From: Haliclystus octoradiatus
Taxonomy: Eukaryota > Cnidaria > Staurozoa > Stauromedusae > Haliclystidae
Assembly: GCA_916610825.1 (NCBI GenBank)
Contig: OU744449.1
Location: forward strand, 12,531,520 to 12,595,519
Reading direction: 5' to 3'
Length of the DNA: 64,000 nt
Shown here: positions 45,491 to 64,000 of the stretch, one piece after another
How the letters are laid out: every line of letters starts with the position of its first letter
Numbering within the stretch: position 1 is the first letter of the stretch
Made by a program: the position numbers and the translations under genes
Notes under the pieces: generated by a model
What the model was told of the DNA's origin: nothing
Database searches by the model: none
What the model saw: the letters and a program-made list of their open reading frames with translations, nothing else

Positions 45491-46239
45491 TATCTGATGG
45501 TTATCTGATCGTTATCTGATGGTTATCTGATGGTACTAAATTGAAAAATTCCTTTCATTATTCTTCCTCATTTAACTTCATATACCCGGTTATATGCTGA
45601 CATGTGTTGATGTCATTTAGCTGAGTTGCTGGTAATAGTTGACTGTGGATAATTTTGTATTTTTCAAACAATATAATTGGAGAGGGACATGGGAGCAAAC
45701 AATGGTCTTTCAGTATCAATATTTTGTGTTTAGATATAAGCCTTATAAATAGCATCTTTAATACAAATATTTGACTTGAACCTGCTAATTGACCAATTGT
45801 ATAAAAACAATACAATTCTATTAACAATTTTGTATGTATAACTCGTTTCAAACATTAATTGAATGTTTCTATAATTAAGTAATTGAGTTGCTAGTTTTAC
45901 TTACAAAATCAATTCGTCTGATGTTGACTAAATATTTTGCACATTTTCCATTACAAAACTTGGATTTGAAATTGAATACAAATATATATACAACAATGAT
46001 AAGTCCAACTGTAGATTAAGCCATCATAAAAATAGTCTACCAAAATTGATTCCCTTTCAGTTGGGTTCTTAGTTAGTTGAAAACCAACAGTGTCTGATTA
46101 AACAGAATTCTGATGTTCCAGATCAAAAATGGTTGCAATTATTATCTTGGAACAGACAAGGAGCCATCACCAGCCTGCATAAAAAAGAATCCAAAATGGT
46201 AATTAACAACTCATGTAGTCATGGCAACCTCTGTGAAAA

Positions 46240-46360
46240 CAGTTCATGAATGTAAAATGGCCCACTTTTCATGGCAATTCATGAACTGTTCATAAAAAGT
46301 TCATAACAAGTTCATGAATTGGGGCCATGTAACGTTCACAAACAGTTCCTGAACTCATGC
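46240..46360. repeat. Second GTTCATGAAC palindromic repeat array
   Basis: Repeated TTCATGAACTGTTCATAA, AGTTCATAAC, AAGTTCATGAATT and AACAGTTCCTGAACTC units occur in 120 bp. The array shares the motif and spacing style of the one at 7490-7580. Confidence 0.55.
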
Positions 46361-46991
46361 ATGTTTTTCACAGGAGAGTTGATACACTGTTTAGAGTGAT
46401 GGCAGATGTTAATACAATATTACGCCAATTGCGTATCCATTTTGCCGCTTGTCATCAAACACTGCACCCCTTAATAATATGTTGAATAAAATTGAGCAAA
46501 TCATCTTTCTATTGATTTTGTATACTTGATAAAATAATATCCTTTCCTTCTTATTTTTCAGTCCACACCTGACCTGCGGGGCTGATAAACCAACAATATG
46601 CCTATTCGATTGGCTAACAATGAGACATTCAAATACATCTAGCTAGCTTAGTGACTAACAGTATTGCATTTGTTTGTCAATCACAAAGACCAAGAACAAT
46701 GATATAGACTGACAGGAATAGCATGCAACAAAAACTGAAACATGTTGAGTGATTACAATTCTACAATTCCCCAGTGAGGCTAAAATAAAATGATCTTGGA
46801 TATTGTTTTAACAATACGTAGAGTGATTTGTAGCTTTTGACTTGGGATAGGCACTGTGTGGAAAATACAATGCATTGCGTGCTCAGGGATACCATAAAAT
46901 GTACATTCGCTTTGTGATATAGCGTCTGAATTAGTTGTTGTTGCGTACCAGCAATATGACATTTTGAGTATTTTGCAGTACATATTTTCAA

Positions 46992-47215
46992 CATGGCAGA
47001 TAGGTCTTGATTGTCAATGCGCAACGATGCGCCGCAGCTACTCACAATGCAATTCCCTCTGGACCATTCCATCCGCCATCCTCAGATGGTACTCATTTGA
47101 TGTTTCAGATAAAGTCAAGGCTGAGTTGACCTTAGGGGGATTTGAACCACAGTCGATCAGATATGATCCGATCTGAAGTTCGGTTGCTCTGCCATCTGAG
47201 CTAATCCTCCTAATC
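46992..47215 (-). mobile_element. tRNA-derived SINE, copy 2, with 14-bp target site duplication
   Basis: Reverse complement of the 16.3-kb SINE: head GGAGGATTAGCTCAGATGG with box A, GGTTCAAATCC box B, and the same body ending in GACCTATCTGCCATG. It is flanked by exact GTACATATTTTCAA at 46978-46991 and 47216-47229, showing target-primed insertion. It lies about 550 bp beyond the gamma-tubulin stop codon, possibly in its 3' UTR. Confidence 0.85.
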
Positions 47216-47512
47216 GTACATATTTTCAAGGTGAGATGAATAAACTTGAGCTGCATATTCCAAAATAGGTCAAGCATAAACAATAAATGCATTTGTCTAT
47301 GGCTGTTACATTATGAGACAATATCAACATATGAATGAAGACCATCGGATAAACACTATTAGAAAATGCCTCATGCAGTGGGTGATATATCGAGTCTGTG
47401 AGGTATCAGATACTAATTATACAGTGTAACCCAATTAATATCACAACCTGCTTATTACAATAAATTATCAAGAAAAATAATCTATAAAACTCAACTATTT
47501 CACTCTGGCCAG

Positions 47513-47685
47513 GGTCACACAAAAGTAGGAATCAATTTCAGAAGATTAGGGGTTAGGCAAATTCAGAAGAAAATAGACATTTTTATGATTTATCGGTCAA
47601 ACTTCAACAAAATAAATCATTAGAAAATGTTGAAATGCCTCTAGGATTCCAGAAGGATGAACCTTTCGCCTGACCCAGACTCTGG
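47513..47685. mobile_element. Near-complete copy of the GGTCCGAC MITE family
   Basis: It starts AGGGTCACACAAAAGTAGGAA and ends GATGAACCTTTCGCCTGACCC, inverse to the start. Interior blocks AGAAGAAAATAGAC, TTTTTATGATTTATCGG, CAAACTTCAACAAAATAA and TGCCTCTAGGATTCCAGAAG follow the family order. It lies just downstream of the gamma-tubulin stop. Confidence 0.6.
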
Positions 47686-47764
47686 CTAACACCAGAGCGA
47701 GCTTATTAACACATACTTTGGCAGCATCAGGACAAGGATAAAGGTATGTGTGCTTTTTTCAGGT

Positions 47765-63446
<15,682 letters not shown>

Positions 63447-63887
63447 TTCAAATCAAAGTATGATACACATGTGAAAATAATTTTGAATAAAAGTTTATTG
63501 AATTTGCACAGATGACAAGGTTAATACATTAGGGTATGATAAACCAAGGTTTGATAAAATGGGGATTCCGGGATTGAGAGTTCCAGAAGGCAAGCATAAA
63601 TGCAGAAGGACAGGGAGAAATAGTTGTATTCAAGTTTTATAAGCAGAAGCAAAGAGAAATTATTTTCTTTATTTTCTTTAGAAGTTAAAAAGTGATATGT
63701 TCAACTTATATCGTATTTTATGACAATAAATGTACCCTAACCCTTAAAATAAAAGCTGCAGAAAACATTTGCGTGATTTCATAAAATTTGCAAATAACAT
63801 TTGCATGACATCACCTGGGAAGTGTTGGGAAGCAAAATTAGAAACCTGGAAGGAAAAATCTTTTATTGGACTCTGGCTTAAACTAGC

Positions 63888-64000
63888 AGATGATTAATGT
63901 AGTTAAAAAAAAAAAATGTTGAATCTTTTCTTCTGAATTCTTTGTTGAGGTTTGGCCTATAAATCAGAAAATTATCTATTTTCTTCTGAATTTGCTTTAG
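63888..64000. mobile_element. GGTCCGAC-family MITE running off the right edge
   Basis: TTCTTCTGAATTCTTTGTTGAGGTTTGGCCTATAAATC and TTTTCTTCTGAATTTGCT match the interior of other copies in the inverse orientation. The remaining part lies beyond the window. Another partial piece is at 63536-63600. The rest of 63447-63887 is the upstream gamma-tubulin intron with nothing else I can name. Confidence 0.5.

Larger units (their letters stand above)
44172..46991. other. Spacer between convergent VIAAT-like and gamma-tubulin genes
   Basis: No convincing gene is present. It holds a pogo-like MITE piece (45356-45490), a GTTCATGAAC array (46240-46360) and A+T-rich DNA. The short frames at 44737-44925 and 46761-47072 show no family motifs. 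Confidence 0.4.

Overview
This is a stretch of an intron-rich, A+T-rich animal nuclear genome. Genes are split by canonical GT-AG introns, intergenic space is long, and there are tRNA-derived SINEs, many MITEs and a tyrosine-recombinase retrotransposon. The gene set plus single-exon GPCR and transporter genes suggests a marine invertebrate, perhaps an invertebrate deuterostome (hemichordate or echinoderm grade). The species cannot be fixed from the sequence alone.

Layout: 1-773 is the last exon of a gene entering from the left (+), tentatively a GT31-type glycosyltransferase. 1349-19885 (-) is a complete class I myosin most like MYO1B, resolved into 34 coding exons and 1034 codons, including a 14-nt microexon. 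20.4-23.1 kb is a dead non-LTR retrotransposon reverse transcriptase split by a 1575-bp hAT-type element with a perfect 8-bp target duplication. 25810-37143 (+) is a complete ABCF2 in ten exons (605 aa); its introns carry a 942-bp foldback element with a 9-bp duplication, two tRNA-like SINEs and a 66-bp hairpin element. 38638-39495 (-) is an intronless rhodopsin-type GPCR and 42694-44142 (+) an intronless SLC32/VIAAT-like transporter. 47765-63446 (-) is the C-terminal two thirds of gamma-tubulin in eleven exons; the N-terminal exons lie beyond the right edge.

One gamma-tubulin intron hosts a 7.0-kb retrotransposon of the DIRS/Ngaro order (51460-58459). It has gag-like, RT/RNase H and tyrosine-recombinase ORFs, all open, and split direct repeats A1-ORFs-B1-A2-B2 whose copies look identical by eye. 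A 60/120-bp minisatellite sits between A2 and B2. A smaller relic with matching terminal motifs and its own minisatellite lies in the next intron.

The host genes have unrelated housekeeping or signalling roles (membrane-linked motor, ribosome-associated ATPase, receptor, vesicular transporter, microtubule nucleation) and do not form a functional cluster. Orientation alternates: myosin and ABCF2 diverge, ABCF2 and the GPCR converge, the GPCR and VIAAT diverge, VIAAT and gamma-tubulin converge. No complete new system was found. The most unusual content is the young Ngaro-like element with its minisatellite and the tandem-repeat-armed foldback element. Exon boundaries were set by eye from splice consensus, reading frame and family similarity; no searches were run.
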